Origin: Microbacteriaceae bacterium
GTDB lineage: Bacteria; Actinomycetota; Actinomycetes; Actinomycetales; Microbacteriaceae
Length of the DNA: 43,296 nucleotides
Direction of reading: 5' to 3'
Assembly (NCBI GenBank): GCA_025464995.1
Contig: JAODMO010000015.1
Coordinates: 1 to 43,296 of the forward strand
The notes below the pieces were generated by a model. It had not been told where the DNA came from, ran no database searches, and was given only the letters and a program-made list of their open reading frames with translations. Below, piece by piece: positions 33,129 through 42,141 of the stretch. Every line of letters begins with the position of its first letter. Within the stretch, counting starts at the first letter, position 1. A program made the position numbers and the translations under genes.

Positions 33129-34490
33129 TCAGTCGAGCAGCAGCGCCGGCTCCTCGAGCACACTCGCGACGTCGGCGATGAAGCGGCTGACGACATCCCC
33201 GTCGACCACTCGATGGTCGAAACTGCCCGCGAGCGTCGTGACGAAGCGCGGCCGCACCTCGCCGTCGACGACCCACGGCTTCTGCTTGATCGTGCCGAGC
33301 GCGACGATGCCGACCTCGCCCGGGTTGAGGATGGGCGTGCCGGTGTCCATGCCGAACGATCCGAGGTTCGTGATGGTGATCGTGCCGTTGGCCATGTCGG
33401 CGCCGGACGTCTTGCCGTCGCGGGCCGTGAGAGTCAGCTGCTCCAGGGCGACCGCGAGCTCTTTCAGCGACAGCTCGTTCGCGTCCTTGATGTTCGGCAC
33501 GACGAGACCGCGCGGCGTGGCTGCGGCGATGCCGAGGTTGACGTAGTGGTGCACGGTGATCTCGGCGGGGGTGAAAGTGCTGTTCACCATGGGGTTACGG
33601 CGCACGGCCCAGATCACGGCCTTGGCGGCGATGAGCAGGGGGGACACGCGGATGCCCGCGAAGTCGGGGGAGTTCTTGAGGCGCTTGACGAACTCCATGG
33701 TGCGGCTCGCGTCGATGTCGACGAAGACGCTCACGTGCGGCGCGGTGAAGGCGCTCTGCGTCATCGCGGTGGCGATCGCCTTGCGCACTCCCTTCACCGG
33801 GATGCGCTCCTCACGCTCATCCGACCACTCGGGCGTCTGGATGTTGCGGAAGACGCTCGCCTGGCTCGCTTGCCTGATCACGTCGTCGCGCGTGATCTCG
33901 CCGGCCAGGCCGGTCGCTGTCACCTCGGCGAGCGTGACGCCGAGGTCTTTCGCGAGCTTGCGGATCGGGGGCTTGGCGATGATGGCGGATGCTGCGGCCG
34001 CCGGCACCGACGCGGGACGGGTCGACGGCACGACGGCGGGAACAGCCGCGGCCGCGGGAGCGGCGCCGGGCTTGCGGCGGCGCGAGTTCACGTGGCCCTT
34101 GATGCCGTATCCGACCAGCACGGCGCCCGGCTTCTCGGAGTCGACGACGGGGGGTGCGGCGGGCTCCCCGGAGATGCTGCTCGCGGTGTCGGCGATCGCG
34201 CCGAGGGCGTCGACGTCCGCGACCGGTACCGGCGCGACATCCGCACCGTCGCCGGCGGAGGCGCGGATGATGACGGTGCCGACGTCGACGGTCTGGCCGG
34301 GCTCGACGAGCAGCTCGGTGACAATGCCGGCGAACGGCGAGGGCAGTTCGACGAGCGACTTGGCTGTCTCGATCTCGACGAGAATCTGGTTGACCGAGAC
34401 GGCGTCGCCCGGTTTCACCCTCCACTCGACGATCTCGGCTTCGGTCAGGCCCTCGCCCGCGTCGGGGAGGGTGAATTCGAAGGTACTCAT
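33129..34490 (-). CDS. bkdC: Dihydrolipoamide acyltransferase (E2), branched-chain 2-oxo acid dehydrogenase type
   Basis: 453 residues. Lipoyl domain (about 1-80) with the lipoylated Lys44 in [15 protein letters not shown], Ala/Pro linker, a peripheral-subunit-binding domain ([17 protein letters not shown]) and the catalytic domain (about 230-453) ending with [10 protein letters not shown], catalytic His426. One lipoyl domain only. Start ATG 34490, 19 nt after the E1beta stop. With E1alpha/E1beta next to it, it belongs to a 2-oxo-acid dehydrogenase complex; branched-chain specificity is inferred because actinobacterial pyruvate dehydrogenase usually uses AceE. Confidence 0.85.
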   Translation of the reverse strand: MSTFEFTLPDAGEGLTEAEIVEWRVKPGDAVSVNQILVEIETAKSLVELPSPFAGIVTELLVEPGQTVDVGTVIIRASAGDGADVAPVPVADVDALGAIADTASSISGEPAAPPVVDSEKPGAVLVGYGIKGHVNSRRRKPGAAPAAAAVPAVVPSTRPASVPAAAASAIIAKPPIRKLAKDLGVTLAEVTATGLAGEITRDDVIRQASQASVFRNIQTPEWSDEREERIPVKGVRKAIATAMTQSAFTAPHVSVFVDIDASRTMEFVKRLKNSPDFAGIRVSPLLIAAKAVIWAVRRNPMVNSTFTPAEITVHHYVNLGIAAATPRGLVVPNIKDANELSLKELAVALEQLTLTARDGKTSGADMANGTITITNLGSFGMDTGTPILNPGEVGIVALGTIKQKPWVVDGEVRPRFVTTLAGSFDHRVVDGDVVSRFIADVASVLEEPALLLD

Positions 34491-34509
34491 GAGCCCTGCT
34501 TCTTCGTGC

Positions 34510-35505
34510 TTAGTAAGCCATCGCCCGGTCGACCGCTTCGAGAACGCGGTCGACGTCGGGCAGGTAGGTGGTTTCGAGCTTGGCCGGAGGGAAGGGCGCA
34601 TCGAACGCGTTGACCCGCAGCACGGGGGCCTCGAGCGAGTAGAAGGCCCGCTCGGTCACGGTCGCGGCGATGTCGGAGCCGACACTCGCGAAGCCGGGGG
34701 CCTCAGCGGCGATGACGAGGCGGCCGGTCTTCTGCACGCTCGCGACGATCGGCCCGTAGTCGACGGGGGAGAGGGAGCGCAGGTCGATGACCTCGATGCT
34801 CGTGCCCTCCTCGGCGGCGAGCTCCGCCGCCGAGAGCAGCACGTTGACCATCGGTCCGTAGCCGAGCAGGGTGATCTCGGTGCCCTCGCGGGCGACGCGC
34901 GACGCGTGCAGCGGCGCATTGCTCGACGACAGGTCGACCTCGCCCTTCGGCCAGTAGCGGCTCTTCGGCTCGAAGAACATCACGGGGTCGTTGCTCGCGA
35001 TCGCCTCCTGGATCATCCAGTACGCGTCGTGAGGGGTGCTCGGGCTGACGACGCGGAGCCCCGGGGTGTGGGCGAAGTATGCCTCGGGGCTCTCCTGGTG
35101 GTGCTCGACGGCGCCGATGTGCCCGCCGAAGGGAACGCGGATGACGATCGGCATCGAGATGGTGCCCTCGTGCCGGTTCGTGAGCTTGGCGAGCTGCGAC
35201 GTGATCTGGTCGAAGCCGGGAAAGATGAACCCGTCGAACTGGATCTCGAGCACGGGGCGGTAGCCGCCCATCGCGAGACCGATCGCGGTTCCGACGATGC
35301 CCGACTCCGCGAGCGGCGTGTCCATGACGCGGGTCTTGCCGAACTCGGCCTGGAGACCCTCGGTGATGCGGAAGACGCCACCAAGCGGCCCGATGTCCTC
35401 ACCCATGAGGAGCACCTTGGGATCGTCGGCGAGCGCCTTGCGGAGGCCGGCGTTGAGCGCCTTCGCCATCGGCATGGTCTGGATCGACTGCTCAACCATC
35501 GTCAT
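34510..35505 (-). CDS. bkdB: 2-oxo acid dehydrogenase E1 beta subunit
   Basis: 331 residues, transketolase-like fold. [20 protein letters not shown] then [20 protein letters not shown], the E1beta TPP-facing signature, and [20 protein letters not shown] at the end, as in PDH/BCKDH beta subunits. Pairs with E1alpha for thiamine-diphosphate-dependent decarboxylation. ATG 35505 overlaps the E1alpha stop (ATGA). Confidence 0.9.
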   Translation of the reverse strand: MTMVEQSIQTMPMAKALNAGLRKALADDPKVLLMGEDIGPLGGVFRITEGLQAEFGKTRVMDTPLAESGIVGTAIGLAMGGYRPVLEIQFDGFIFPGFDQITSQLAKLTNRHEGTISMPIVIRVPFGGHIGAVEHHQESPEAYFAHTPGLRVVSPSTPHDAYWMIQEAIASNDPVMFFEPKSRYWPKGEVDLSSSNAPLHASRVAREGTEITLLGYGPMVNVLLSAAELAAEEGTSIEVIDLRSLSPVDYGPIVASVQKTGRLVIAAEAPGFASVGSDIAATVTERAFYSLEAPVLRVNAFDAPFPPAKLETTYLPDVDRVLEAVDRAMAY

Positions 35506-36617
35506 GAGTCACTCCCGAAAGACGCGTCGTATTGCTCTAGCCACTGCTTCTGTGCCGCAAGCACCGGATGCGGCTCCGAGTACACGTGATCGAACATGAG
35601 GTCTGTAGACGGCACCTCGAGCGCGAGCGTGCGCTTGCGCACATCGGCGGCGAAGTCCTCGGCCTCCTCGGCCACCTCGGAGAAGAAGGCGTCGCCCTCG
35701 CCTCGCGATCGGAGCCAGGTCTCGAAGCGCGTGATGGGGTCGCGGGCGAGCCAGTACTCGACTTCGCTGTCGAGGCGGTACTTGGTGGGGTCGTCGCTCG
35801 AGGTGTGCGCGCCCATCCGGTAGGTGAGCGCCTCGATGAGGCGGGGCCCTTCTCCAGCGCGCGCGGCGTCGAGGTTGTGCTTCGTCACCGCGAAGCTCGC
35901 GAGCACGTCGTTTCCATCGATCTGGATCCCGGGGATGCCGAAGCCGCTCGACCGCAGGTACAGCGGCGTGCGCGACTGCGTGGAGACCGGCACCGAGATG
36001 GCCCAGTGGTTGTTCTGGAGGAAGAAGACGACGGGGGCCTGGTAGCTCGCGGCGAACACGAACGCCTCGCTCACGTCGCCCTGGCTCGTGGCGCCGTCGC
36101 CGAAGTACGTCATGACCGCGCCATCCGTCTCGGGATTGCCCTTTGCGGTGGTGCCGTCGAGAGTCATGGCCATCGCGCGCCCGGTGGCATGCAGCGTGTG
36201 GGAGCCGATGACGAGCGTGTAGAGGTGGAAGTTGTTGCTGAGGTCGGGATTCCAGCCGCCGTGCGTCGTGCCGCGGAGAAGCGCGAGGATGCCGACGACG
36301 TCGACGCCGCGGATGCGGGCCACCGCGTGCTCGCGGTACGCCGGGAAGATGTGGTCTTGGGGGCGTGCCGCGAAGGCCGATCCGACCTGTGCCGCCTCCT
36401 GGCCGGTGCTCGGCACCCACAGGCCGAGCTCACCCTGCCGCTGCAGGTTCGTCGCCTCCTCGTCGAAGCGTCGGATGACAACCATGTTGCGGTGGAATTC
36501 GCGCAACTGCTCGTCGCTCAGGGCTTCGATGTACGGCAGGTACTCGGCTGAGGCGTCGCTCTCGACGAGAGTTCCGTCCTGCGAGAGCAACTGGACCGTC
36601 GCGGCGGTGTAAGACAT
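35502..36617 (-). CDS. bkdA: 2-oxo acid dehydrogenase E1 alpha subunit
   Basis: 371 residues. TPP-binding motif GDGATSQGDVSEAFVFAASY ... QNN (173-203), PSTGQEAAQVGSAFA (69-83) and the phosphorylation-loop-like region near TYRMGAHTSSDDPTKYR (active-site His). Similar to both PdhA and BkdA; the neighbouring aminotransferase and actinobacterial biology favour branched-chain 2-oxo acids. ATG 36617 is 4 nt after the aminotransferase stop. No E3 (dihydrolipoamide dehydrogenase) gene is in the window. Confidence 0.87.
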   Translation of the reverse strand: MSYTAATVQLLSQDGTLVESDASAEYLPYIEALSDEQLREFHRNMVVIRRFDEEATNLQRQGELGLWVPSTGQEAAQVGSAFAARPQDHIFPAYREHAVARIRGVDVVGILALLRGTTHGGWNPDLSNNFHLYTLVIGSHTLHATGRAMAMTLDGTTAKGNPETDGAVMTYFGDGATSQGDVSEAFVFAASYQAPVVFFLQNNHWAISVPVSTQSRTPLYLRSSGFGIPGIQIDGNDVLASFAVTKHNLDAARAGEGPRLIEALTYRMGAHTSSDDPTKYRLDSEVEYWLARDPITRFETWLRSRGEGDAFFSEVAEEAEDFAADVRKRTLALEVPSTDLMFDHVYSEPHPVLAAQKQWLEQYDASFGSDS

Positions 36618-36621
36618 TTGA

Positions 36622-37716
36622 CTAATCTAACGTGGCTTCACCTGCCTCCGTTCGTAGCTTGCGCACAACCTCCTGCGACGCCTTTAGGAGTTTCTCGACA
36701 GATTCGTGCTCGCCGATGCTCACCCGCAGACCGTCGGAGCCGAGCGCTCTCACGACGATCCCGTTGTCGGCGAAGACCTCTGCGGCCCAGGCGGTGTGCT
36801 CGAGAGTGGGCAGCCAAATGAAGTTGCCGTGCGGGCGCGGCGCCTGCCACCCCTGCTCCACGAGTGCCTGCCAGATGCTGTCGCGCAGCTCGGCGAGCCG
36901 TGCGACCCGCTCGAGCAGCTGCGGGAGGTGCTCGAGCGACACGATCGCTGCACGCTGCGCCGACTCGATGACGGAGAGCGGAATCGCCGAGGCGCGCGCG
37001 GCGTCGAGCACGTACTCGGCACCGAGTGCGTAGCCGACGCGGAGGCCCGCGAGGCCGAATGCCTTCGAGAAGGTGCGCAGCACGACGAGGTTGGAGTACC
37101 GCGCGAGCAGCTCGGGCCCGCGCACGGCGGTCGCGTCGGTGACGAACTCGATGTACGCCTCATCGAGCAGCACCAGCACGGTCTCCGGGATGGTCGTCAT
37201 GAAGTCGGCGAACTCGTCGGCGGTGACGACCGAACCGGTCGGGTTGTTCGGGCTGCAGACGATCACGACGCGGGTGCGTTCCGTCACGGCGGCCGCCATC
37301 GCGGGCAGGTCGTGGCGGTGGTCCGCGGTGTTGGGGATCGCGACGCTGGTCGCTCCCGCGACGGTGACGAAGCCCGGGTAGGCCTCGAAGCTGCGCCAGG
37401 AGTAGACGACCTCGTCGCCCGGCCCCGCGGCCGCCGTGATGAGCTGGCTGAGGATCGACGCGGACCCGGCGCCGATGTGCACGTTCTCCGGGGCGAGCGC
37501 ATAGTGCGCGGCGAGGGCGGAACGCAGGGCGGTGGCCGCGCCATCCGGGTAGCGGTTGACGCTCGACGCGGCGATGGCCTCCAGCACGGCCGGAAGCGGC
37601 TCGAACGGGTTCTCGTTGGATGACAGCTTGAATGAATCCACCGCCGCCGCCCTGCCCTGGCGGTAGGGCACCATCTTCTCTATCTCCGGTCGCAGTCGTA
37701 CTCTGGGTGCGTTCAC
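36622..37716 (-). CDS. Class I/II aminotransferase, HisC/aromatic-type
   Basis: 364 residues, fold-type I PLP enzyme. SSNENPFEPLP (32-42), GAGSASIL (82-89), SPNNPTGSV (155-163), LDEAYIEF (184-191) and FSKAFGLAGLRVGY with the Schiff-base Lys at 218. It is close to HisC2/Pat aromatic aminotransferases, so it may act on histidinol phosphate or on aromatic 2-oxo acids. GTG 37716 gives a normal length; TAGGCT lies 8 nt upstream. First gene of the operon with E1alpha-E1beta-E2; co-transcription suggests amino-acid to 2-oxo-acid conversion feeding the dehydrogenase. Confidence 0.85.
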   Translation of the reverse strand: MNAPRVRLRPEIEKMVPYRQGRAAAVDSFKLSSNENPFEPLPAVLEAIAASSVNRYPDGAATALRSALAAHYALAPENVHIGAGSASILSQLITAAAGPGDEVVYSWRSFEAYPGFVTVAGATSVAIPNTADHRHDLPAMAAAVTERTRVVIVCSPNNPTGSVVTADEFADFMTTIPETVLVLLDEAYIEFVTDATAVRGPELLARYSNLVVLRTFSKAFGLAGLRVGYALGAEYVLDAARASAIPLSVIESAQRAAIVSLEHLPQLLERVARLAELRDSIWQALVEQGWQAPRPHGNFIWLPTLEHTAWAAEVFADNGIVVRALGSDGLRVSIGEHESVEKLLKASQEVVRKLRTEAGEATLD

Positions 37717-37730
37717 AAGCACCAAGCCTA
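37717..37730 (-). promoter_or_regulatory. -10 box upstream of the aminotransferase operon
   Basis: Minus strand TAGGCT, 8 nt, GTG 37716; slightly longer spacing than the other leaderless candidates. Confidence 0.35.
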
Positions 37731-37768
37731 ATTGCGGGCGCAAGATCGACCGGTGCATAGTGGTCACC

Positions 37769-38182
37769 ATGCACCGCTTCCTCGTGCGCCTGGTCATCAA
37801 CGCCGTCGCGCTCTGGCTCACCACACTCGTCGTCGCCGGCATCCACGTGAACGCCTACCCGCCGGCCGGATTGCTCGAGACCGTGCTGACGTACCTCCTC
37901 GTGGCCTTCATCTTCGGCATCGTGAACAGCGTCGTCGGCAACGCGATCCGGGTCGTTGCCTTCCCGCTGTACATCCTGACGCTCGGTCTCGTAGCGTTGC
38001 TCGTCAACGGCCTCCTCCTGCTCATCGTGCACTGGGCGTCGGGCCTCATCGGTTTCGGACTCGTCGTCGACGGCTTCTGGTGGGGCGTGCTCGGCGCGAT
38101 CGTGCTCGGCTTCATCGGCTGGGTACTCGGGATCGTCACGCGCCCGCTCACCCGGAGCGAGCACCGCCGCAACCGCAGGTAG
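37769..38182 (+). CDS. Phage-holin-4-2-like small membrane protein
   Basis: 137 residues, four hydrophobic segments (about 4-25, 30-52, 57-83, 88-115): MHRFLVRLVINAVALWLTTL and FIFGIVNSVVGNAIRVVAFP are typical of the bacterial 'phage holin family 4_2' (YvlD-like) membrane proteins, which are chromosomal and not evidence of a prophage. Function unknown. ATG 37769 is preferred to GTG 37760. Divergent from the aminotransferase operon with 52 bp between starts. Confidence 0.78.
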   Translation: MHRFLVRLVINAVALWLTTLVVAGIHVNAYPPAGLLETVLTYLLVAFIFGIVNSVVGNAIRVVAFPLYILTLGLVALLVNGLLLLIVHWASGLIGFGLVVDGFWWGVLGAIVLGFIGWVLGIVTRPLTRSEHRRNRR

Positions 38183-38196
38183 CTCCGCCGCGATCG

Positions 38197-39642
38197 TCAC
38201 TCGAGCGCCCGCTCGGCGACATAGGTCGTCGAGGTGACCGATGTGGCGCCGACACCGAAGTCGTCGAGCCGGTCGATCGTAGAGGCGAGCATCGCGCTGC
38301 GCGCCCCGTCAGCGAGCGCCGCGGTTGCCCGGTATTCTTCTCGACCGTGGGCGGGAACGGCCACACCGGGAGGGGTCTCCCGTCCCGCGAACGCTTCGCG
38401 CTCGACGACGACGGCGTCGACATCGGTGCGCATGCCGCCGAGCGCCGGCACGATGTCGTCGGTGTGCTCGAGCTCGACCACCGGGATGCCCGGGGGCATG
38501 TCGACCTGCGCCGTGGGGGAGCCTGCCGTGAACACCCCGTGGGTCGCGTAGTCGCCGGACGCGGCGAGAATCACGGCGATCAGACCGCCCTGCGAATAGC
38601 CGTTGAATTGCACCGGCGTCTCTGCGGTCACGCCCGCCTCCACCATCGCCTGCTCGACGGCACGTACCGACCCGGCAGGCAGCCCCGCCATGCCCGCCAC
38701 ATCGCTCGTCAGGTCGAACGCCTCGGTGCCGGCCCCGGCCGAGAAGTCGGCGGTGCCCGCGATGTAGACCTCGAAGCGGTCGGGGGAGTGCGGCGTGCTG
38801 TACCGGTCGATGCGGATGTGCGCGCCGCGCGCGACCCCGTTGCCATCACGGAAACGCTCAGGCATGCGGTCGAACCGCTGCGCGAGGCCCCGGGGCGACG
38901 CCGCGATGATGCGCTGCGTGCCGGCCCTCGTGGTGACAGCACTCTCGACGAGCAGGCCGGCCGGTGCCGCGAGGGCGAGGATGGCGGCGGCCGACGTGTC
39001 GAGCCCGACGACACCCGCGCCCTCGTCGCCGAGTGCCCGCACCACCCCGGGCGGAAGGCCGATCGCGCCGCCGACGACGTCGTCGATGCTCATGACACTC
39101 GTGCGCACGAGCGCCGCCGTCACCGGGTTGGTGAGCAGCCGGTTGTTGCGCGTGAGGAAGTCGCCCGTCGCGACACCGGCACGGTGCCGAAGCCCCGGTA
39201 CGAGCAGGCCGGCCACGAGCGCGGCGGCGACCAGGGGCGGCAGCGCCGGCACGACGAGCGCGGCGAAGACCGGCAGCATCCGCCCCAACCCGAATCCCAG
39301 TGTCGCCGCCAGCTCCTGTGCAACGCGCTGGCTCGCCCGTTCGGCGCGGCCATAGCCCTCCGCGGCGGCATGCAGCGACAGGGCGAGCGCGGCGGCCTTC
39401 CACCGCGTCGCGGCGAGCAGCCCGACCGCGCGTTCGATCTCCACTTCGGCGGCGAAGGCACTCGCCGGAGCACCCGCACGCCGCAGCGCCCCGTCGCCCG
39501 TGCGGCCGTCGATACGTGCCACCGACTCGGCGACGACCGCGACCCCGTCGCGCACCCGCTCGAGCGCCTCGGCGTCTGCGAAGAGCGCGTCGCTCGCGAC
39601 GGCGTACGAGCCGCCGCCCGAGATCGTCAGCCCGTCAGGCAC
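38197..39642 (-). CDS. Alpha/beta hydrolase with N-terminal helical, secretion-like region
   Basis: 481 residues. Residues about 1-110 are helical and Ala-rich, a hydrophobic stretch (PVFAALVVPALPPLVAAALV, about 119-138) follows, and the C-terminal half is an alpha/beta hydrolase with nucleophile elbow FNGYSQGGL (Ser350), Asp in EHTDDIVP (395/396) and His in PAHGREEY (432). This looks like an esterase or lipase tied to a helical partner. GTG 39642 overlaps the end of the upstream 100-residue gene by 8 nt, so translation is coupled. I do not know a characterised homologue. The layout recalls WXG/LXG-type secreted enzymes, but no secretion ATPase is in the window. Confidence 0.7.
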   Translation of the reverse strand: MPDGLTISGGGSYAVASDALFADAEALERVRDGVAVVAESVARIDGRTGDGALRRAGAPASAFAAEVEIERAVGLLAATRWKAAALALSLHAAAEGYGRAERASQRVAQELAATLGFGLGRMLPVFAALVVPALPPLVAAALVAGLLVPGLRHRAGVATGDFLTRNNRLLTNPVTAALVRTSVMSIDDVVGGAIGLPPGVVRALGDEGAGVVGLDTSAAAILALAAPAGLLVESAVTTRAGTQRIIAASPRGLAQRFDRMPERFRDGNGVARGAHIRIDRYSTPHSPDRFEVYIAGTADFSAGAGTEAFDLTSDVAGMAGLPAGSVRAVEQAMVEAGVTAETPVQFNGYSQGGLIAVILAASGDYATHGVFTAGSPTAQVDMPPGIPVVELEHTDDIVPALGGMRTDVDAVVVEREAFAGRETPPGVAVPAHGREEYRATAALADGARSAMLASTIDRLDDFGVGATSVTSTTYVAERALE

Positions 39643-39937
39643 GAGACGCCAGCACCGTGAGCGCGTGAGAGGTGCTGCGCCGAGCGTCGCGCACGGCCTC
39701 CGTTGCCTCGTCGAGTTGACGACCGAGGTCAGCGACTCCCGCGCCGTACGCGGAGTGCGCCGCCCCGCGCCAGCCCGATCCCCGTTCGGCCGCCGGCATC
39801 GACGTGCGGAGGCTCTCGAGGCGCGCGAGGGCATGTGCGAGCCCGGCGAGCTGGGTGCCGAGGGCAGCGCGAGCCTGCGCCACTTCGGGCGAGGGGCCGT
39901 GGGGTGCGGCGAGGGCGGATGTCGGATCGAGGTTCAC
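39635..39937 (-). CDS. WXG100-like small helical protein
   Basis: 100 residues, two long helices flanking a central SGWRGAAH (Trp56-x-Gly58), which is the size and centre of ESAT-6/WXG100 proteins. No Cys, no hydrophobic segment; a C-terminal YxxxD/E secretion motif is not clear. GTG 39937 starts the frame (an ATG 8 nt upstream runs into a stop after three codons). It overlaps the downstream hydrolase gene. Probably its partner or chaperone. Fold assignment is an inference from pattern, not a search. Confidence 0.6.
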   Translation of the reverse strand: MNLDPTSALAAPHGPSPEVAQARAALGTQLAGLAHALARLESLRTSMPAAERGSGWRGAAHSAYGAGVADLGRQLDEATEAVRDARRSTSHALTVLASRA

Positions 39938-40036
39938 GCGACCATGGTGCGCCGCCGCTGCGGGCCACGGGGCGGTCGACGTCGGCCCGTGGCATCCGCC
40001 GTTGTCCTCCCGGCTGTGGGGGAGGTGAATCTACGC

Positions 40037-40048
40037 GACAATGGGCGC
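40037..40048 (+). promoter_or_regulatory. -10 box for leaderless phosphatase-purB transcript
   Basis: GACAAT, 6 nt (GGGCGC), ATG 40049. Confidence 0.4.
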
Positions 40049-40570
40049 ATGAGTTTTGAGCGCATGTTCGACGAGTCTGCGCTCTTCAGACTCTGTTTCG
40101 TGTGCACGGGCAACATCTGCCGCTCACCGATGGCCGAGGTTGTCTTCCGCGAGCGCGTGAAGAAGGCCGGGCTGGAGAGCAAGATCGGTGTGATGTCGGC
40201 GGGAACGGGCGACTGGCACGTGGGGGAGCGGTCGGACGAGCGCACGCTCTCCTCGCTCGCCGACAGGGGCTACGACGGTGCCCACCACAGGGCAAAGCAG
40301 TTCGACCCCGACTGGTTCGCCGAGCTCGACCTCGTCGTCGTCTTCGACCACAGCCAGGAGCGCATCCTCAAGGCATGGGCCTCGACGGAACATGACCGGT
40401 CGAAGGTGCAGCTGCTGCTCACCTTCGACAAAGACCAGTCGGCCCAGCTCGACGTGCCCGACCCGTATTACTCGGACGCCGCCTTCTTCGACCGGGTGCT
40501 GCTCATGATCGAGCACGCCAGTTCAGCACTTTTCGACCAGATCAAACCAGGAATCCAGGGTGTCAAATGA
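40049..40570 (+). CDS. Low-molecular-weight protein-tyrosine phosphatase
   Basis: 173 residues. P-loop VCTGNICRSPMAE with catalytic Cys19 and Arg25 (CX5RS) close to the N-terminus, and the general-acid Asp in DVPDPYYSD near residue 138. Members act on phosphotyrosine or arginine-phosphate proteins, or are arsenate-reductase-like; this one has the plain PTP signature. ATG 40049 has a GACAAT box 6 nt upstream. Its stop overlaps the purB start (ATGA), giving translational coupling to purine synthesis. Confidence 0.9.
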   Translation: MSFERMFDESALFRLCFVCTGNICRSPMAEVVFRERVKKAGLESKIGVMSAGTGDWHVGERSDERTLSSLADRGYDGAHHRAKQFDPDWFAELDLVVVFDHSQERILKAWASTEHDRSKVQLLLTFDKDQSAQLDVPDPYYSDAAFFDRVLLMIEHASSALFDQIKPGIQGVK

Positions 40571-41955
40571 GTCCACTGCCAGAACAACCGCTCAGCCCGC
40601 TCGACGGCCGCTACAAGGCCGCGGTCGTCGGCCTCGGTGAGTTCCTCTCCGAAGCCGGACTCAATCGAGCGCGCGTGCACGTCGAGGTCGAGTGGCTGCT
40701 GTACCTCACAGACCGGGAGCTCTTCGGCTCCCAGCGACTCACCCACGAGCAGGCGCACGCGCTGCGCGCGTTCGCGGCCGAGTTCGGCCAGCCCGAGATC
40801 GACGAGCTGGCCACGCTCGAGGCCACCACGCGTCACGATGTCAAGGCCGTCGAGTACCTCGTGCGCCGCAAGCTCGCCGATCTCGGCCTCAACGACGTCG
40901 CCGAACTGACGCACTTCGCCTGCACGAGCGAAGACATCAACAACCTCTCGTACGCCCTGACGATCGGAGCTGCGGTTCGCGAGGTCTGGCTTCCCCGCAT
41001 CCGGAGCATCGTCGAGAAGTTGCGCGCGCTGGCGGTCGAACACCGTGACGTGCCCATGCTCGCGCACACCCACGGCCAGCCTGCGACGCCGACGACCGTG
41101 GGCAAGGAGTTCGCCGTCTTCGTGCACCGACTCGAGCGGGTCGTGGCGCAGGTCGAGGGCACCGAGTATCTCGGCAAGTTCAGCGGCGCCACCGGAACCT
41201 TCGCGGCGCACGTTGCGGCAGACGCGAGCCAGGACTGGCCCGTCATCTCCCGTGACTTCGTCACCACGCTCGGTCTCGACTGGAATCCGCTCACGACCCA
41301 GATCGAGTCGCACGACTGGCAGGCCGAGTTGTATCAGCGCATGAGCCACGCCAACCGCATTCTCCACAACCTGTGCACAGACATCTGGACCTACATCTCG
41401 ATGGGGTACTTCTCGCAGATCCCGCAGGCAGGCGCGACGGGCTCGTCGACGATGCCACACAAGATCAATCCGATCCGCTTCGAGAACGCCGAGGCCAACC
41501 TGGAGCTCTCGAGCGCGCTGCTCGAGTCGCTCGCGCAGACGCTCGTCACCTCGCGGCTGCAACGCGACCTCACCGACTCGTCGGCGCAGCGCAACATCGG
41601 TGTCGCGATCGGCCACTCGATGCTCGCCATGGACAACATCGGCCGCGGCCTCGGCGAGTTCAGCGTCGACACGGTGACGCTCGCCGCCGACCTCGACTCC
41701 AACTGGGAGATCCTCGGCGAGGCGATCCAGACCGTCATCCGCGCCGAGATCACGGCGGGGCGAAGCGGTATCTCCGACCCCTACGCGATGCTCAAGGAGC
41801 TCACGCGCGGACGCCGCATCGGCCAGCCGGAACTCGTCGAATTCATCGACCGGCTCGACATCGGCCAGGACGCGAAAGACCGCCTGCGCACCCTCACGCC
41901 CGCCGGATACGCGGGCCTCGCGAGCGAGCTCGTGCGGTACATCGAGAAGAAGTAG
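40567..41955 (+). CDS. purB: Adenylosuccinate lyase
   Basis: 462 residues; cleaves SAICAR and adenylosuccinate, releasing fumarate, in purine synthesis. Family signature GSSTMPHKINPIRFENAEAN (about 293-312), HTHGQPATPTTVGKE with the catalytic His near 160, and TSEDINNLSYAL near 120. N-terminus LSPLDGRYKAAV is typical. Homotetrameric cytosolic enzyme. Coupled to the upstream phosphatase gene. Confidence 0.97.
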   Translation: MSPLPEQPLSPLDGRYKAAVVGLGEFLSEAGLNRARVHVEVEWLLYLTDRELFGSQRLTHEQAHALRAFAAEFGQPEIDELATLEATTRHDVKAVEYLVRRKLADLGLNDVAELTHFACTSEDINNLSYALTIGAAVREVWLPRIRSIVEKLRALAVEHRDVPMLAHTHGQPATPTTVGKEFAVFVHRLERVVAQVEGTEYLGKFSGATGTFAAHVAADASQDWPVISRDFVTTLGLDWNPLTTQIESHDWQAELYQRMSHANRILHNLCTDIWTYISMGYFSQIPQAGATGSSTMPHKINPIRFENAEANLELSSALLESLAQTLVTSRLQRDLTDSSAQRNIGVAIGHSMLAMDNIGRGLGEFSVDTVTLAADLDSNWEILGEAIQTVIRAEITAGRSGISDPYAMLKELTRGRRIGQPELVEFIDRLDIGQDAKDRLRTLTPAGYAGLASELVRYIEKK

Positions 41956-42125
41956 GGGCTCGGCGGCGTTCGCAGCTCAGGCGGATCCGGCCGAGCGGAT
42001 GCGACGGGGCCCGGGTTCGCGCGGGCGGGGGCGCACCATCCGCGATTCTGCCGGAGTTGCGTGCGACGCCGCCGGTCGAGAGCACCCCGCGGTGGCCGGT
42101 GGCCGCGAACGTCGCCCGACAAAGC
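41956..42125. other. Intergenic region between convergent purB and a small membrane-protein gene
   Basis: About 170 bp, GC-rich; no convincing ORF, promoter or RNA seen. A short palindrome closes it at 42126-42141. Confidence 0.5.
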
Positions 42126-42141
42126 GACGCCTCGAGGCGTC
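42126..42141. terminator. Palindrome at the end of the small membrane-protein gene
   Basis: GACGCC-TCGA-GGCGTC: 6-bp stem and tetraloop, overlapping the stop codon of the minus-strand gene and about 170 nt after purB. Possible bidirectional terminator. Confidence 0.4.

Noticed and set aside
33213..35589. Two long plus-strand frames over E2 and E1beta
   Set aside because: Antisense shadows of the dehydrogenase genes, no recognisable domains.
37769..38182. Prophage signal from a holin-family protein
   Set aside because: This holin family is common in chromosomes without phage; no other phage gene, integrase or lysin nearby.
37732..39660. 642-codon plus-strand frame over the holin-like and hydrolase genes
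   Set aside because: Overlaps a real plus-strand gene in another frame and a real minus-strand gene; Arg-rich low-complexity translation.
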